A DNA stretch of 64,000 bases from Alteromonas sp. 1_MG-2023. GTDB taxonomy: Bacteria > Pseudomonadota > Gammaproteobacteria > Enterobacterales > Alteromonadaceae. This document shows, piece after piece, positions 32,892 to 42,192 of the stretch; within the stretch, counting starts at the first letter, position 1; the number at the start of each line of letters is the position of its first letter. Below the pieces are notes generated by a model. The model was not told the DNA's origin. It worked only from the letters and a program-made list of their open reading frames with translations, and ran no database searches. A program made the position numbers and the translations under genes. The DNA is taken from positions 1 through 64,000 of the forward strand of contig NZ_JAUOQH010000005.1 in the NCBI RefSeq assembly GCF_030547075.1, in the 5' to 3' direction.

Positions 32892-34583
32892 TTAGGAAGA
32901 CAAAGTCCGAATGAGGTTCTTATAGTCTTCTTTTATATCATGACTTTCTTCTCTAAGCTGCGTTATTTTTCTGCAAGCATGAAGTACCGTTGTGTGGTCT
33001 CGCCCACCAAAGGCATTTCCTAACTCAGGCAAGCTATGATTGGTTAGCTCTTTCGCTAACGCCATCGCCACTTGTCTGGGCCTTGCAACACTTCTGCTTC
33101 TTCGCTTAGATAAAATGTCAGCAACTTTAATCTTATAATAATCTGCCACAGTTTTCTGAATATTATCAACAGTAACTAACTTTTCTTGAAGTGCGAGTAA
33201 ATCTCTTAACGCTTCACGAACAAAATCGATGGTTATCGGTCGGCCAGTAAAGTTAGCGTTAGCAATTACTCGGTTCAATGCCCCTTCTAATTCACGAACA
33301 TTCGAACGCAAACGTTTGGCAATAAAGAACGCCACTTCATTCGGTAACTGAATACGGTTCTCGGCAGCTTTACGCATTAAAATAGCGACGCGAGTTTCTA
33401 ATTCAGGTGGCTCGATAGCTATCGTTAAGCCCCAACCAAAGCGTGATTTAAGGCGATCTTCTACCCCATCAATTTCCTTTGGATATCTATCAGAGGTAAG
33501 AATAATTTGTTGATTACCTTCAAGTAGCGCATTGAAGGTATGAAAGAACTCTTCTTGAGAGCGTTCTTTATTAGCGAAGAATTGAATATCATCAATTAAT
33601 AGCGCATCAACAGAACGGTAGAAGCGTTTAAAGTCTTCTATCGCATTATTTTGTAATGCCTTAACCATATCTTGCACAAAGCGTTCTGAATGCATATATA
33701 CAATTCTAGCATTTTCGTTATTCGCTACTATGCCATTACCCACAGCATGCAATAAGTGAGTTTTACCTAAACCCGTTCCGCCATAAATAAATAATGGGTT
33801 ATAAGAACTACCAGGGTTATTGGCAACCTGCGTGGCGGCGGCACGAGCTAACTGGTTAGATTTACCTTCAACAAAGTTATCAAACTGATAAGTCGGATTG
33901 ATATTACTTTTATGTTTAGCCGCTTCAGGTATAGGGATCACCTTAGGTTGCTGTGGTGCAGATCGCATTGTGTTAGATCCACCGCTTCGTTGATCATACT
34001 GTCTATTGTCGTTATTAGACGTAGAGTGAGTATGCTGGCTATATCCAGTTTGCGGCATAGCAGATCGCGCACTAGCCTGAACTGGCGATGGCGCATTATT
34101 ATTACTATTAGAATGACTATTAGGCTGTTGAACACTTCCCGCTTGGCTTGGTGTTTCTGATGCCGATCGCCCAGAAAATTGATTAGACAAATGATCGCGA
34201 TCTTGATTATACGATTGACTAGGAGCCTGGTATGTCGATTGGCTTTGATTTCCGCTGTGGCCTTGATTACCGCTAAAGCTCTGATTGTCACTAGAAACCT
34301 GCTGCGCAGGGGAAGATGCAGCCGCTCTACTACGACTTAAACTTTCTCTACTCATTACATCAAGACGTAACTGTGGCGCATTTTGCCCAGCAAATTCGCG
34401 TAATAATCCAGTAATATTATCGAGATACTTATCTCTTACCCAATCAAGAATAAAACGGTTAGGGGCAAAAAGAGCCACAACACCTTCTTCTTCTTGAGGA
34501 ACCAAAGGTCTGATCCACATACTAAATTGTTGCGTGGGTAATTCTTGGCGCAAACGCTCAAGACATTGATTCCATAAAGACAT
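32892..34583 (-). CDS. dnaA: chromosomal replication initiator DnaA
   Basis: AAA+ initiator that binds DnaA boxes and melts oriC. Domain I (about 1-80) begins [14 protein letters not shown]; domain II (about 80-225) is long and low-complexity (Gln, Ser, Asn, His-rich); domain III has Walker [17 protein letters not shown], Walker [14 protein letters not shown] and the arginine finger region FGWGLT; domain IV has the signature [15 protein letters not shown]. At 563 residues it is nearly 100 longer than E. coli DnaA, all in domain II. The upstream region carries DnaA boxes, so autoregulation is likely. Confidence 0.98.
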   Translation of the reverse strand: MSLWNQCLERLRQELPTQQFSMWIRPLVPQEEEGVVALFAPNRFILDWVRDKYLDNITGLLREFAGQNAPQLRLDVMSRESLSRSRAAASSPAQQVSSDNQSFSGNQGHSGNQSQSTYQAPSQSYNQDRDHLSNQFSGRSASETPSQAGSVQQPNSHSNSNNNAPSPVQASARSAMPQTGYSQHTHSTSNNDNRQYDQRSGGSNTMRSAPQQPKVIPIPEAAKHKSNINPTYQFDNFVEGKSNQLARAAATQVANNPGSSYNPLFIYGGTGLGKTHLLHAVGNGIVANNENARIVYMHSERFVQDMVKALQNNAIEDFKRFYRSVDALLIDDIQFFANKERSQEEFFHTFNALLEGNQQIILTSDRYPKEIDGVEDRLKSRFGWGLTIAIEPPELETRVAILMRKAAENRIQLPNEVAFFIAKRLRSNVRELEGALNRVIANANFTGRPITIDFVREALRDLLALQEKLVTVDNIQKTVADYYKIKVADILSKRRSRSVARPRQVAMALAKELTNHSLPELGNAFGGRDHTTVLHACRKITQLREESHDIKEDYKNLIRTLSS

Positions 34584-35188
34584 GTAAGTTACTTAGCTCC
34601 GGTAACTCGCAAATAGCAACCAATACAAAGAAACAGGCACCGAAATGCGCGCCGAGAAGAATAATCAGGCGGGTGTATACTGTTGGGTAGCAGCGAGAAA
34701 TTGTTTTATCATTTTAATAGCTGTGGATTATCTTACTTTATCAACAAAAAGTAAATGGTGATCTTTGCGGATCATCAGGATCAAAAATGTAACTTACTGA
34801 TAATAAAAGAAAGACTTCTTATTCTAAATTGTGCTTAATTTAGCTTCATTAAGAATTAAAACCAGCAAAAACAAATCAGATCTCGCATTAAATAGCGTAT
34901 TTTTAAGGTCGAACATTCAATTTTTGTGGATAAATTGACAGTTACAACCAGTTTATTCACAGTTAATTTTCAACGCACTGATTGGCTTTTAGGCCTTTTC
35001 AGCAAACTTTGTTCACATTTTCTACCAAAATAGTGGATTATTGATTGACAGCAGCCCCCGAGATCTCTAGAATTCAGCGTCCTTTTTCGATGGGCTTTTC
35101 TGGTGATAAGCACAACTTACTCTGGCAACAGAATAAAGTGTTTACCAAAAACGCCTATGTTTAATTAAATATAAGTGAGACTTTGGTC
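34584..35188. promoter_or_regulatory. dnaA-rpmH divergent regulatory region with DnaA boxes
   Basis: A 605-bp A/T-rich gap. DnaA boxes: TGTGGATAA at 34925-34933 (perfect, minus), TTATTCACA at 34953-34961 (fits TTWTnCACA), TGTGGATTA at 34732-34740 and TTGTTCACA at 35009-35017 (one mismatch each). GATC sites cluster at 34760, 34770 and 34779. On the minus strand TATACA near 34675 may be a dnaA -10. It looks like a control region for dnaA; an accessory origin role is possible but unsupported. Confidence 0.65.
35045..35073 (+). promoter_or_regulatory. rpmH sigma70 promoter
   Basis: Perfect -35 TTGACA (35045-35050), 17-bp spacer, -10 TAGAAT (35068-35073). The -10 context ATCTCTAGAAT is the same as in the distal rrn promoter at the left of the window, hinting at shared growth-rate control. 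The leader to rpmH would be about 110 nt. Confidence 0.8.
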
Positions 35189-35323
35189 ATGAAAAGAACA
35201 TTTCAACCGAGCAATTTGAAGCGTAAGCGTTCTCACGGTTTTCGTGCTCGTATGGCGACTAAAAATGGTCGTAAAATACTAGCAGCTCGCCGTGCAAAAG
35301 GCCGCGCTCGTCTTTCTGCTTAA
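35189..35323 (+). CDS. rpmH: 50S ribosomal protein L34
   Basis: A 44-residue highly basic protein: [20 protein letters not shown] and [13 protein letters not shown] are the family sequence. It is found by reading the region, since it is short. It heads the rpmH-rnpA-yidD-yidC cluster, divergent from dnaA, as in most bacteria. rnpA follows after 22 bp. Confidence 0.98.
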   Translation: MKRTFQPSNLKRKRSHGFRARMATKNGRKILAARRAKGRARLSA

Positions 35324-35345
35324 GCTTAAGTAGAAAGCACCTAAA

Positions 35346-35705
35346 GTGGGCGAAAATCATTTTTCACGGGAGTTACGTCTGTTAACTCCCACCCACTTTA
35401 CCTATGTGTTTGATAATGCAATACCAGCTGTATCTCCCTCGTTTACCATTCTAGCAAGAACAAACTCTCTACCCTCTCCACGTTTAGGCATTACACTTGC
35501 CAAAAAGCGCATTCGAAAAGCTCACGACCGAAATCGTTTAAAACGTTTAATTCGTGAAAGTTTTCGCCATAGGCAACATGATCTCCCTAATGTGGATATT
35601 ATCGTAATTGGTAAATCTGGTGCTGATAAACTTAGCAACCAAGAGGTTTTCGCAACGATGGATAAGCTATGGAAAAAATTAGCCAAACGTTGCAACGCGT
35701 CTTAA
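35346..35705 (+). CDS. rnpA: ribonuclease P protein component
   Basis: Protein cofactor of RNase P, which matures tRNA 5' ends. [17 protein letters not shown] at the start and the RNA-binding RNR motif [17 protein letters not shown] (about residues 58-74) are diagnostic. The start is GTG at 35346, as for E. coli rnpA. The 3' end overlaps yidD by 37 bp. Confidence 0.96.
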   Translation: MGENHFSRELRLLTPTHFTYVFDNAIPAVSPSFTILARTNSLPSPRLGITLAKKRIRKAHDRNRLKRLIRESFRHRQHDLPNVDIIVIGKSGADKLSNQEVFATMDKLWKKLAKRCNAS

Positions 35706-35938
35706 TCGCGATACCACTGGTACTCATAAAACTGTATCAATGGTTTATATCTCCTATTTTAGGACAACGCTGTCGTTTTCATCCATCATGTTCTTGGTAT
35801 GCTATTGAAGCACTAAAAACACATGGATTGGTAAAAGGCAGTTGGCTATCAATCAAACGCATATTAAGATGCCATCCTTTGCATGCCGGTGGTTACGACC
35901 CAGTACCGGAAAAACAACAAGATAAACACTCAAAATAA
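35669..35938 (+). CDS. yidD: membrane protein insertion efficiency factor YidD
   Basis: An 89-residue membrane-associated protein: amphipathic hydrophobic N-terminus, then the signature [19 protein letters not shown] and [14 protein letters not shown]. YidD assists YidC-dependent membrane insertion. It overlaps the end of rnpA and precedes yidC by 10 bp, the conserved arrangement. Confidence 0.95.
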   Translation: MEKISQTLQRVLIAIPLVLIKLYQWFISPILGQRCRFHPSCSWYAIEALKTHGLVKGSWLSIKRILRCHPLHAGGYDPVPEKQQDKHSK

Positions 35939-35948
35939 AGAGACCTAT

Positions 35949-37601
35949 ATGGAATCGCAACGTAGTTTTCTGATAATTGGCCTGGCGCTGGTCAGTTTTT
36001 TGCTTTGGCAACAATGGCAAAAAGAATACGGCCCTCAACCTGTACAGCAAGTACAAACAGAGCAAGCCGAACAGGTATCACAAGGTGTGCCATCATTTGA
36101 TGATGCGCAATCTGAAGATGTACCTACCGGTGATAGCGTGCCAGCTGCTAAACCGATGGCTAGCGCATCAAATGCTAATCGCATTATCGAAGTTAAAACT
36201 GATGGGTTAGACCTTCGCATCGATTTATTAGGTGGCGACGTTATTACTGCTGACTTATTGAAGTTTCCAGTAACCCAAGGCTCAGAAGAACCTTATAGTC
36301 TTTTACGTTCAGGTAATGGGCTGTATGTAGCGCAAAGTGGTCTTATTGGTGCTAATGGCCCAGATGCTAGCAGCAGCGGTCGCCCTGTTTATCGTACCGA
36401 CAGCAATTTCTATGAGATGACAGGTGATAGCCTAGAAGTACCTTTGGTATGGAAAAACGATCAAGGGCTTACAGTCACTAAAACTTTCATCTTCAAAAAA
36501 GACCATTATGAAGTTGCGGTAAATTATACTGTAGAAAATAACTCTGGCGCAGCGGCTAATGTTCAGCAATATGCTCAACTGAAACAAGTTATTGACGCGG
36601 AAGACGACGGCAACATGTTTATGCCTACCTATCGCGGCGCAGCATACTCTACCGAAGAAGATCGTTATCAAAAATACACGTTTGACGATATTGCAGATGA
36701 CAAATTGCGTGAAACTACCAAAGCGGGTTGGGCTGGTATGCTAGAGCATTACTTTGTCTCTGCTTGGGTACCACCACAAGATCAAGTTAACACCATTTAC
36801 TCGCGCAATATTTCAAACCAATACGCGGTTATTGGTGTATTGATGCCAGCGGCAGTGGTTAATACTGGCGAAACAAAAACCTTATCTAGCACCCTTTATA
36901 TGGGTCCAAAAGATCAGGACAAGTTAAAAGAGATTGCTCGCGGATTAGACCTAACCGTCGATTACGGCATTCTATGGTGGATATCGCAATCACTGTTTTC
37001 ATTGCTTACATTCTTGCACAGCTTAGTGAATAACTGGGGTGTAGCCATCATCTTGATTACTATCGTTGTGAAAGGTGCTATGTACTGGCTGACTAAGAAG
37101 CAATACGAGTCTATGGCTCGCATGCGTAACTTAGCGCCTAAAATGCAGCAACTTAAAGACCGTTTTGGCGATGACAGACAGAAAATGTCTCAGTCGATGA
37201 TGGAGCTTTATAAGAAAGAAAAAGTTAACCCTATGGGTGGTTGTTTACCACTAGTACTTCAAATGCCTATTTTCCTAGCGCTCTATTGGGTGTTAATGGA
37301 AAGTGTTGAATTACGTCATGCAGATTTTGCATTGTGGATCACTGATTTGTCAGTGAAAGACCCGTACTTTGTATTGCCTGTATTAACGGGCGCAAGTATG
37401 TACTTGTTGCAGAAACTACAACCTACAACGATTACTGACCCTATGCAGCAGAAGATAATGCAGTTTATGCCTGTGGCAATGAGTGTGTTCTTCTTATGGT
37501 TCCCTGCAGGTCTAGTATTATACTGGTTAGTAAGTAACATCATTACATTAGTACAAGCCAAAATGATATATGCTTCTATGGAGAAGCGGGGAATTAAATA
37601 G
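35949..37601 (+). CDS. yidC: membrane protein insertase YidC
   Basis: Inner membrane insertase, 550 residues. The first TM ([21 protein letters not shown]), a large periplasmic beta-supersandwich domain (about 60-340), then the conserved core TMs from [20 protein letters not shown] with the hydrophilic-groove Arg nearby, [20 protein letters not shown] and [13 protein letters not shown]. The start at 35949 (MESQRSF) matches the family; the frame stays open upstream inside yidD. A terminator follows. Confidence 0.97.
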   Translation: MESQRSFLIIGLALVSFLLWQQWQKEYGPQPVQQVQTEQAEQVSQGVPSFDDAQSEDVPTGDSVPAAKPMASASNANRIIEVKTDGLDLRIDLLGGDVITADLLKFPVTQGSEEPYSLLRSGNGLYVAQSGLIGANGPDASSSGRPVYRTDSNFYEMTGDSLEVPLVWKNDQGLTVTKTFIFKKDHYEVAVNYTVENNSGAAANVQQYAQLKQVIDAEDDGNMFMPTYRGAAYSTEEDRYQKYTFDDIADDKLRETTKAGWAGMLEHYFVSAWVPPQDQVNTIYSRNISNQYAVIGVLMPAAVVNTGETKTLSSTLYMGPKDQDKLKEIARGLDLTVDYGILWWISQSLFSLLTFLHSLVNNWGVAIILITIVVKGAMYWLTKKQYESMARMRNLAPKMQQLKDRFGDDRQKMSQSMMELYKKEKVNPMGGCLPLVLQMPIFLALYWVLMESVELRHADFALWITDLSVKDPYFVLPVLTGASMYLLQKLQPTTITDPMQQKIMQFMPVAMSVFFLWFPAGLVLYWLVSNIITLVQAKMIYASMEKRGIK

Positions 37602-37624
37602 CAACGTCTATTTCTTTTATAATA

Positions 37625-37652
37625 AACAGCCCGCCAATTGCGGGCTGTTTTG
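37625..37652 (+). terminator. Rho-independent terminator after yidC
   Basis: AACAGCCCGC and GCGGGCTGTT form a perfect 10-bp stem around CAATT, followed by TTTGT. It separates the rpmH-yidC unit from yajQ-mnmE. Confidence 0.8.
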
Positions 37653-37672
37653 TCTACGAGGATAAATTAACT

Positions 37673-38155
37673 ATGCCATCATTTGATATTGTGTCTGAAA
37701 TCAATATGGAAGAAGTGCGCAACGCCACTGAAAACGCACACCGAGAACTTGCGACACGTTTCGATTTTCGCGGCATTGAAGCAAGCTTTGAATACAAAGA
37801 GAAAACCGTGGTAATGAAAGCGGAAGCTGAATTCCAGTTGCAGCAAATGGAAAGCATGTTCAGAACCGCTTGTTCTAAACGAAACCTAGATACGTCGTTT
37901 ATTGATATGAAGCCCTTTGATGCTAACGGCAAAACTTATCGTCAAACGATTGCTTTCAAAGAAGGCATAGAACAGCCTATAGCGAAGAAAATCGTAAAAA
38001 TTATTAAAGACGCAAAAATCAAAGTACAAACGGCTATTCAAGGTGAAGAACTGCGAGTAACCGGTAAAAAGCGTGATGATTTACAACAAGCCATGGCCTT
38101 GGTGAAATCATCAGACTTAGGTCAGCCTTTTCAATTTAAGAACTTTCGCGACTAA
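37673..38155 (+). CDS. yajQ: YajQ-family nucleotide/c-di-GMP-binding protein
   Basis: A 160-residue protein with two ferredoxin-like halves: [18 protein letters not shown] at the start, TRFDFRGI, and [14 protein letters not shown] and [15 protein letters not shown] blocks, ending PFQFKNFRD. Xanthomonas YajQ proteins bind c-di-GMP; E. coli YajQ binds nucleic acid/nucleotides. It sits between yidC and mnmE, not its E. coli position, 3 bp before mnmE, so it probably shares the mnmE transcript. Confidence 0.93.
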   Translation: MPSFDIVSEINMEEVRNATENAHRELATRFDFRGIEASFEYKEKTVVMKAEAEFQLQQMESMFRTACSKRNLDTSFIDMKPFDANGKTYRQTIAFKEGIEQPIAKKIVKIIKDAKIKVQTAIQGEELRVTGKKRDDLQQAMALVKSSDLGQPFQFKNFRD

Positions 38156-38158
38156 AAT

Positions 38159-39547
38159 ATGGATTCACATATCATCACAACCGATACCATTACCGCCCAA
38201 GCTACTGCCCCTGGGCGCGGTGGTGTAGGCATTGTACGAGTATCAGGTCCCCATGCTAAAACTATAGCCGCCACCCTGGTACCCACAGCCCTAACCCCTA
38301 GATTGGCCACCTATACCCCGTTTGTCGATAGCCAACAAAATGTTATCGACCAAGGTATCGCGCTATTCTTCAAAGGGCCTAATTCATTTACGGGCGAAGA
38401 TGTATTAGAGCTGCAAGGTCATGGCGGTCAGGTTGTGATGGATATGCTTATTGACGCTGTGTTATCCACTGGCAAGGCGCGATTAGCCAACCCAGGTGAG
38501 TTCAGTGAACAAGCCTTTATTAACGACAAGCTCGATTTAGCGCAAGCTGAAGCTATCGCTGATTTAATAGATGCCAGCTCTAAACAAGCAGCAAGAAGCG
38601 CGCTACGTTCGTTACAGGGCGAGTTTTCAACCCAAATACAAACCTTGTCTGATCAAATTGTTCATTTACGTATGTACGTTGAAGCCGCTATCGACTTTCC
38701 TGAAGAAGAAATTGATTTCTTATCTGACGGAAAAGTGTCTGGCGACCTAGCCGCCATACTTGCGCATCTTCAAGTTGTACGAGAGCAAGCTAAGCAAGGA
38801 AGTCTGCTCAGAGAAGGTATGCAGGTGGTTATCGCCGGGCGCCCTAATGCGGGTAAATCAAGTTTACTAAATGCATTAGCAGGCCGAGATAGCGCCATTG
38901 TCACCGAGATTGCAGGCACTACTCGTGATGTATTAAAAGAGCATATTAATATTAACGGCATGCCGGTACATATCATTGATACCGCAGGTCTTCGTGATAG
39001 CCCAGACAAAGTAGAACAAATTGGTATTGAGCGAGCATGGCAAGCCATTAGCGAAGCCGATCACGTACTTTTTGTTACCGATTCAACCACTACCGATGTG
39101 GCAGATCCTTATAAAATTTGGCCTGAATTTATGGCGCGCTTACCAGAGGGTATCCCAACAACGGTAATCAAAAACAAAGCGGATCTTAGCGACTTACAAG
39201 TCGGCCTGAATAACGTAAAAACCGAACATGGCGATATGCCGGTTATTAATATTTCAGCAAAACAAAGCAACGGTATCGATACTCTGCGAGATCATCTAGC
39301 CAGTACCATGGGGTTCGACACAACCACTGAAGGGCAATTCATCGCCCGAAGACGTCACCTTGATGCGTTGGAAAAAGCTTATCAATTTGTGGTGATAGGC
39401 GAACAGCAACTTCACGATGCGATGGCCGGTGAATTACTTGCAGAAGAACTTCGATTAGCACATCAGTCATTATGTGAAATCACTGGTGAATTCACCTCGG
39501 ACGACTTACTTGGTAAGATATTTTCATCTTTCTGTATTGGTAAATAA
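38159..39547 (+). CDS. mnmE: tRNA uridine-5-carboxymethylaminomethyl synthesis GTPase MnmE
   Basis: Works with MnmG on U34 of several tRNAs. N-terminal folate-binding domain ([16 protein letters not shown]), helical domain, and an embedded G domain with [15 protein letters not shown] (G1), EIAGTTRD (G2), DTAGLRD (G3) and KNKADL (G4); the C-terminal FCIGK carries the conserved Cys. Length 462. Its partner mnmG is 2.6 kb downstream across oriC. Confidence 0.97.
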   Translation: MDSHIITTDTITAQATAPGRGGVGIVRVSGPHAKTIAATLVPTALTPRLATYTPFVDSQQNVIDQGIALFFKGPNSFTGEDVLELQGHGGQVVMDMLIDAVLSTGKARLANPGEFSEQAFINDKLDLAQAEAIADLIDASSKQAARSALRSLQGEFSTQIQTLSDQIVHLRMYVEAAIDFPEEEIDFLSDGKVSGDLAAILAHLQVVREQAKQGSLLREGMQVVIAGRPNAGKSSLLNALAGRDSAIVTEIAGTTRDVLKEHININGMPVHIIDTAGLRDSPDKVEQIGIERAWQAISEADHVLFVTDSTTTDVADPYKIWPEFMARLPEGIPTTVIKNKADLSDLQVGLNNVKTEHGDMPVINISAKQSNGIDTLRDHLASTMGFDTTTEGQFIARRRHLDALEKAYQFVVIGEQQLHDAMAGELLAEELRLAHQSLCEITGEFTSDDLLGKIFSSFCIGK

Positions 39548-39550
39548 CTA

Positions 39551-39988
39551 ATGACAACGCACTACGAAATAATTGTGGGTACCATGCTTGGCGCTTCAGA
39601 ATATGTGGCCGAAGCTATTGCTAAAACACTAGAGCAACAGGGCAACACATTCACTATTCATCTTGAACCAACACTCAGTGACATTAATAAAGATTCGACA
39701 TGGATAGTGTGTACATCAACACATGGTGCGGGTGAACTACCTGATAATATCCAACCTTTTGCAAAATCATTAAAAGACACTGACTTAACAGGCGTGAATT
39801 TTTATGTGATTGGTTTAGGTGACACAAGTTACGATACCTTCTGCCATGGCGCAAAAGACATAGAAACCGCGATGAAAAATACCGGCGCTACCCTTCTTGC
39901 CGCCCCCATACATATTGATGTGTTAGAACATCCTATTCCAGAAGATGAAGCGGTAGCACTGTTCGAACGCTCCTTGGAAACTGCATGA
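39551..39988 (+). CDS. mioC: MioC flavodoxin
   Basis: A 145-residue FMN flavodoxin: IIVGTMLGASEYVAEAIA (phosphate loop variant), TSTHGAGELPDN and GLGDTSYDTFCHGA. MioC is named for its location beside oriC in E. coli and supports biotin synthase in vitro. It starts 3 bp after mnmE and overlaps the next gene by 4 bp. Transcription through it heads toward oriC. Confidence 0.94.
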   Translation: MTTHYEIIVGTMLGASEYVAEAIAKTLEQQGNTFTIHLEPTLSDINKDSTWIVCTSTHGAGELPDNIQPFAKSLKDTDLTGVNFYVIGLGDTSYDTFCHGAKDIETAMKNTGATLLAAPIHIDVLEHPIPEDEAVALFERSLETA

Positions 39989-40656
39989 GTACAACGCTAA
40001 CGCAAGCTGAACTCGCGGTACTACAATCGCCAATATCAAACGATTGCCGCGTACTTTACTTGCTTGGCTTACGCCCAACGGCCAACACGGCTTCAACGGC
40101 AAGTGCTGCTATCGATTATAAGTTCTTACTCTCGTTATTGAACGGCGAACAAAAAGACAGCGCTTATCAACGTGGCCGGCAAATTAATAGCCTGTTAAAA
40201 CAGCTTGAACTCGTTGGGCTGGTGGTTTTTCCGGAAGAACTGGATTTAGAACACTCAATTAATGGTAAAGCTCTACTTCTCCCGTTAATAAACAATGCGC
40301 AATCAAACTTTGATGCCCTGCATAAGTCTCATTTTGCTATTTCAGCTGCTTGGAAACCAAATAAAGATCTGTTCTTAGAGATGGCCTCTCTACTCGGTAT
40401 TATCGATACTGAGTATGATGATAATGAAGTGGGCGAATTCATCTCATACTGGCTAGGTAGGCCTGGCACGATACTAAGTGAATTCCAATGGACACAGAAA
40501 TTCGCTCACAATATTAAACATAAGCGCGTAGCTGCGGGTTATTCTCCTGTAAGAAAAGTGGGAAATCAGCAAGTGAAAGTTGCAGCCGGTATCGAAGCGG
40601 ATGATAATGCAAGAAAGCTGGTGGAAAAATACGCCACATCGACAAAGAAGAACTAA
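39985..40656 (+). CDS. DnaT-like primosomal protein
   Basis: A 223-residue protein whose C-terminal third carries the DnaT-type DNA-binding pattern (WKPNKDLFLEMASLLGI, EVGEFISYWLGRPG, SEFQWTQKFAHNI). The N-terminal part (LSPISNDCRVLYLLGLRPTA-like start) also follows the family. E. coli DnaT helps load DnaB during PriA-directed restart. It overlaps mioC by 4 bp and the DnaC-like gene begins 4 bp after it, so the two form a primosome pair. I withhold the symbol because sequence identity to E. coli DnaT is low. Confidence 0.8.
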   Translation: MSTTLTQAELAVLQSPISNDCRVLYLLGLRPTANTASTASAAIDYKFLLSLLNGEQKDSAYQRGRQINSLLKQLELVGLVVFPEELDLEHSINGKALLLPLINNAQSNFDALHKSHFAISAAWKPNKDLFLEMASLLGIIDTEYDDNEVGEFISYWLGRPGTILSEFQWTQKFAHNIKHKRVAAGYSPVRKVGNQQVKVAAGIEADDNARKLVEKYATSTKKN

Positions 40657-40660
40657 CGCT

Positions 40661-41482
40661 ATGGATCGAATTACAGACAAAATTGCGAATCTTGCAAAGG
40701 CCCTTAACAAGCCTTCAGAGCCTAACGATGAATACATCGATTACGCAACGCTTAGAAAGCAGTACGAGAACCAAGCAAACCAAGAGATTGGTCAACTACA
40801 ACAACGCTCTAAAAAAGCGCGTGTAGAAGCCATTCATGGGCGTTCTGATCTAAACCCCAAGTGGACGTTCGCTAATTTGATAGAAGACAGCGACGATGTT
40901 ATTGAAGCGGTATCTATTGCACAGTCATTCATTGCTGCTCATGACGATCCCGCTTGGCGTCAGAGTGGTTCTCACATGATGTTATTCTACGGCGATTATG
41001 GCCGAGGTAAGTCTCATATTGCTGGCGCGATCGCCCATCAGCTCATAGAACAATACGAGATCTCCGTATTATATAGGCAGCTTTCCACCCTATTGGAAAT
41101 GCGTTATTTCTCTTACGATTTTAGTGCCACAGACAACGTAGGCCAGAAATTCAGAGAAGCAAACCAGGAGTTACTTGAAGTCGATTTACTCATTCTTGAT
41201 GAAGTCTGTGTGAATGAAACCGTACTTAAAAAGAATACCCAAAGCTGGCTAGGCAATTTATTGCGCCAACGTTTGGTGAATAAAAAGAACTGCATCTTAA
41301 TTACCAACCATAGTTTAGGCGAGCTAGAACACGCTATGGGCCGTTATTGCTTTGAGTCAGTCAAAGAATACGATACTTATAAAGTACGCTTTCAAGGCCC
41401 AAGTAGACGTGAAGGCTTAACACAAGATGAAGCTGAAGCACAAAGTATCACGCCGAGATATCAACCTAACCAGGTTCGCTAA
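40661..41482 (+). CDS. DnaC-like replicative helicase loader
   Basis: A 273-residue AAA+ ATPase of the DnaC/DnaI/IstB type. The N-terminal helical region (about 1-95) would contact DnaB; Walker A is YGDYGRGKSHIAGAIA, Walker B LLILDEVCV, sensor I ILITNHSL, and an Arg finger lies further on. The start at 40661 (MDRITDK) is used because longer frames intrude into the preceding gene. It is followed directly by oriC, so loader and origin are adjacent. Presumed role: DnaB loading with the DnaT-like partner. Confidence 0.85.
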   Translation: MDRITDKIANLAKALNKPSEPNDEYIDYATLRKQYENQANQEIGQLQQRSKKARVEAIHGRSDLNPKWTFANLIEDSDDVIEAVSIAQSFIAAHDDPAWRQSGSHMMLFYGDYGRGKSHIAGAIAHQLIEQYEISVLYRQLSTLLEMRYFSYDFSATDNVGQKFREANQELLEVDLLILDEVCVNETVLKKNTQSWLGNLLRQRLVNKKNCILITNHSLGELEHAMGRYCFESVKEYDTYKVRFQGPSRREGLTQDEAEAQSITPRYQPNQVR

Positions 41483-41512
41483 ACTAAAAACCGCAGAGAA
41501 AGCGCGCTTAAC

Positions 41513-42041
41513 GATCAGTAAAAACCCCTCGTATTTCTTTAAAAGGCTGTCATTAATAATGATCATTGCTCCTCTGCGTAACTAATTTTTTCTGTTTCCT
41601 CGATAATTTTTTAATTATTTCTCCGATCACAAAATAAAAGATAATGAGTGATCACATGATCCACTCACAAATTGTGGAAAGATCTCATCCACAAAGAGAT
41701 CGCTCTGAAAGCCTGATTCCATGCTTGTTTAGCGATCTAACAACGGTAATAACCAACATTTTATCCCCAATGCGATCACATCTTGATCAGTGCTGTGGAT
41801 AGGATCCTACAAACCACTGTGTATAAGCTCTTACTGAAGAATGAGTAACTTTATTCACAATTGCCCATGTGGATAACTAAGGGGTTTATACACAAGATCA
41901 TGAGGGGGTTATCGATCTGTATTGCACAACCTTTTAGATCGTGTAACTTCATGATCTGAAACTGCTTTAAAGGGTTACTAACAGATCTTGCTGATCCTAA
42001 TAATAATAAAAATAAACAGATCTATAAGAGATCTTAAGATC
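41513..42041. other. oriC: replication origin oriC
   Basis: The 710-bp gap between the DnaC-like gene and mnmG. DnaA boxes fitting TTWTnCACA: TGTGTATAA 41818-41826 (-), TTATTCACA 41851-41859 (+), TGTGGATAA 41868-41876 (-), TTATACACA 41886-41894 (+). One-mismatch boxes: TCATCCACA 41685-41693, TTATCCCCA 41761-41769, TGTGGATAG 41794-41802, TATTGCACA 41920-41928. Twenty GATC sites lie between 41513 and 42041, far above chance. The A/T-rich unwinding part (41995-42050) carries 13-mer-like GATCTGTTTATTT (42010-42022, minus strand) and a poorer copy at 42021-42033. Box side toward mioC and melting side toward mnmG match E. coli. Confidence 0.92.
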
Positions 42042-42192
42042 AATAAAGCAAATCGAAAAGAAATGAACAACTGCATTGAAGAAAATTTAACCATTTTCTT
42101 TATGCAATAAGTCAGCTAAAATACGCGCCCTTTTTTCAGCTTGTTCACAAAAGAAAAAAGTTACTCCATTTACGTTAATAGTGAGGTTCGAT

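Noticed and set aside
33912-34497. Several frames on both strands over dnaA domain II
   Set aside because: Low-complexity coding sequence creates open frames; none has a family match or start signal.
42181-42192. GTG at 42181 as the mnmG start
   Set aside because: The ATG at 42193 has a well-placed GAGG and matches the family N-terminus; the GTG has no ribosome site.
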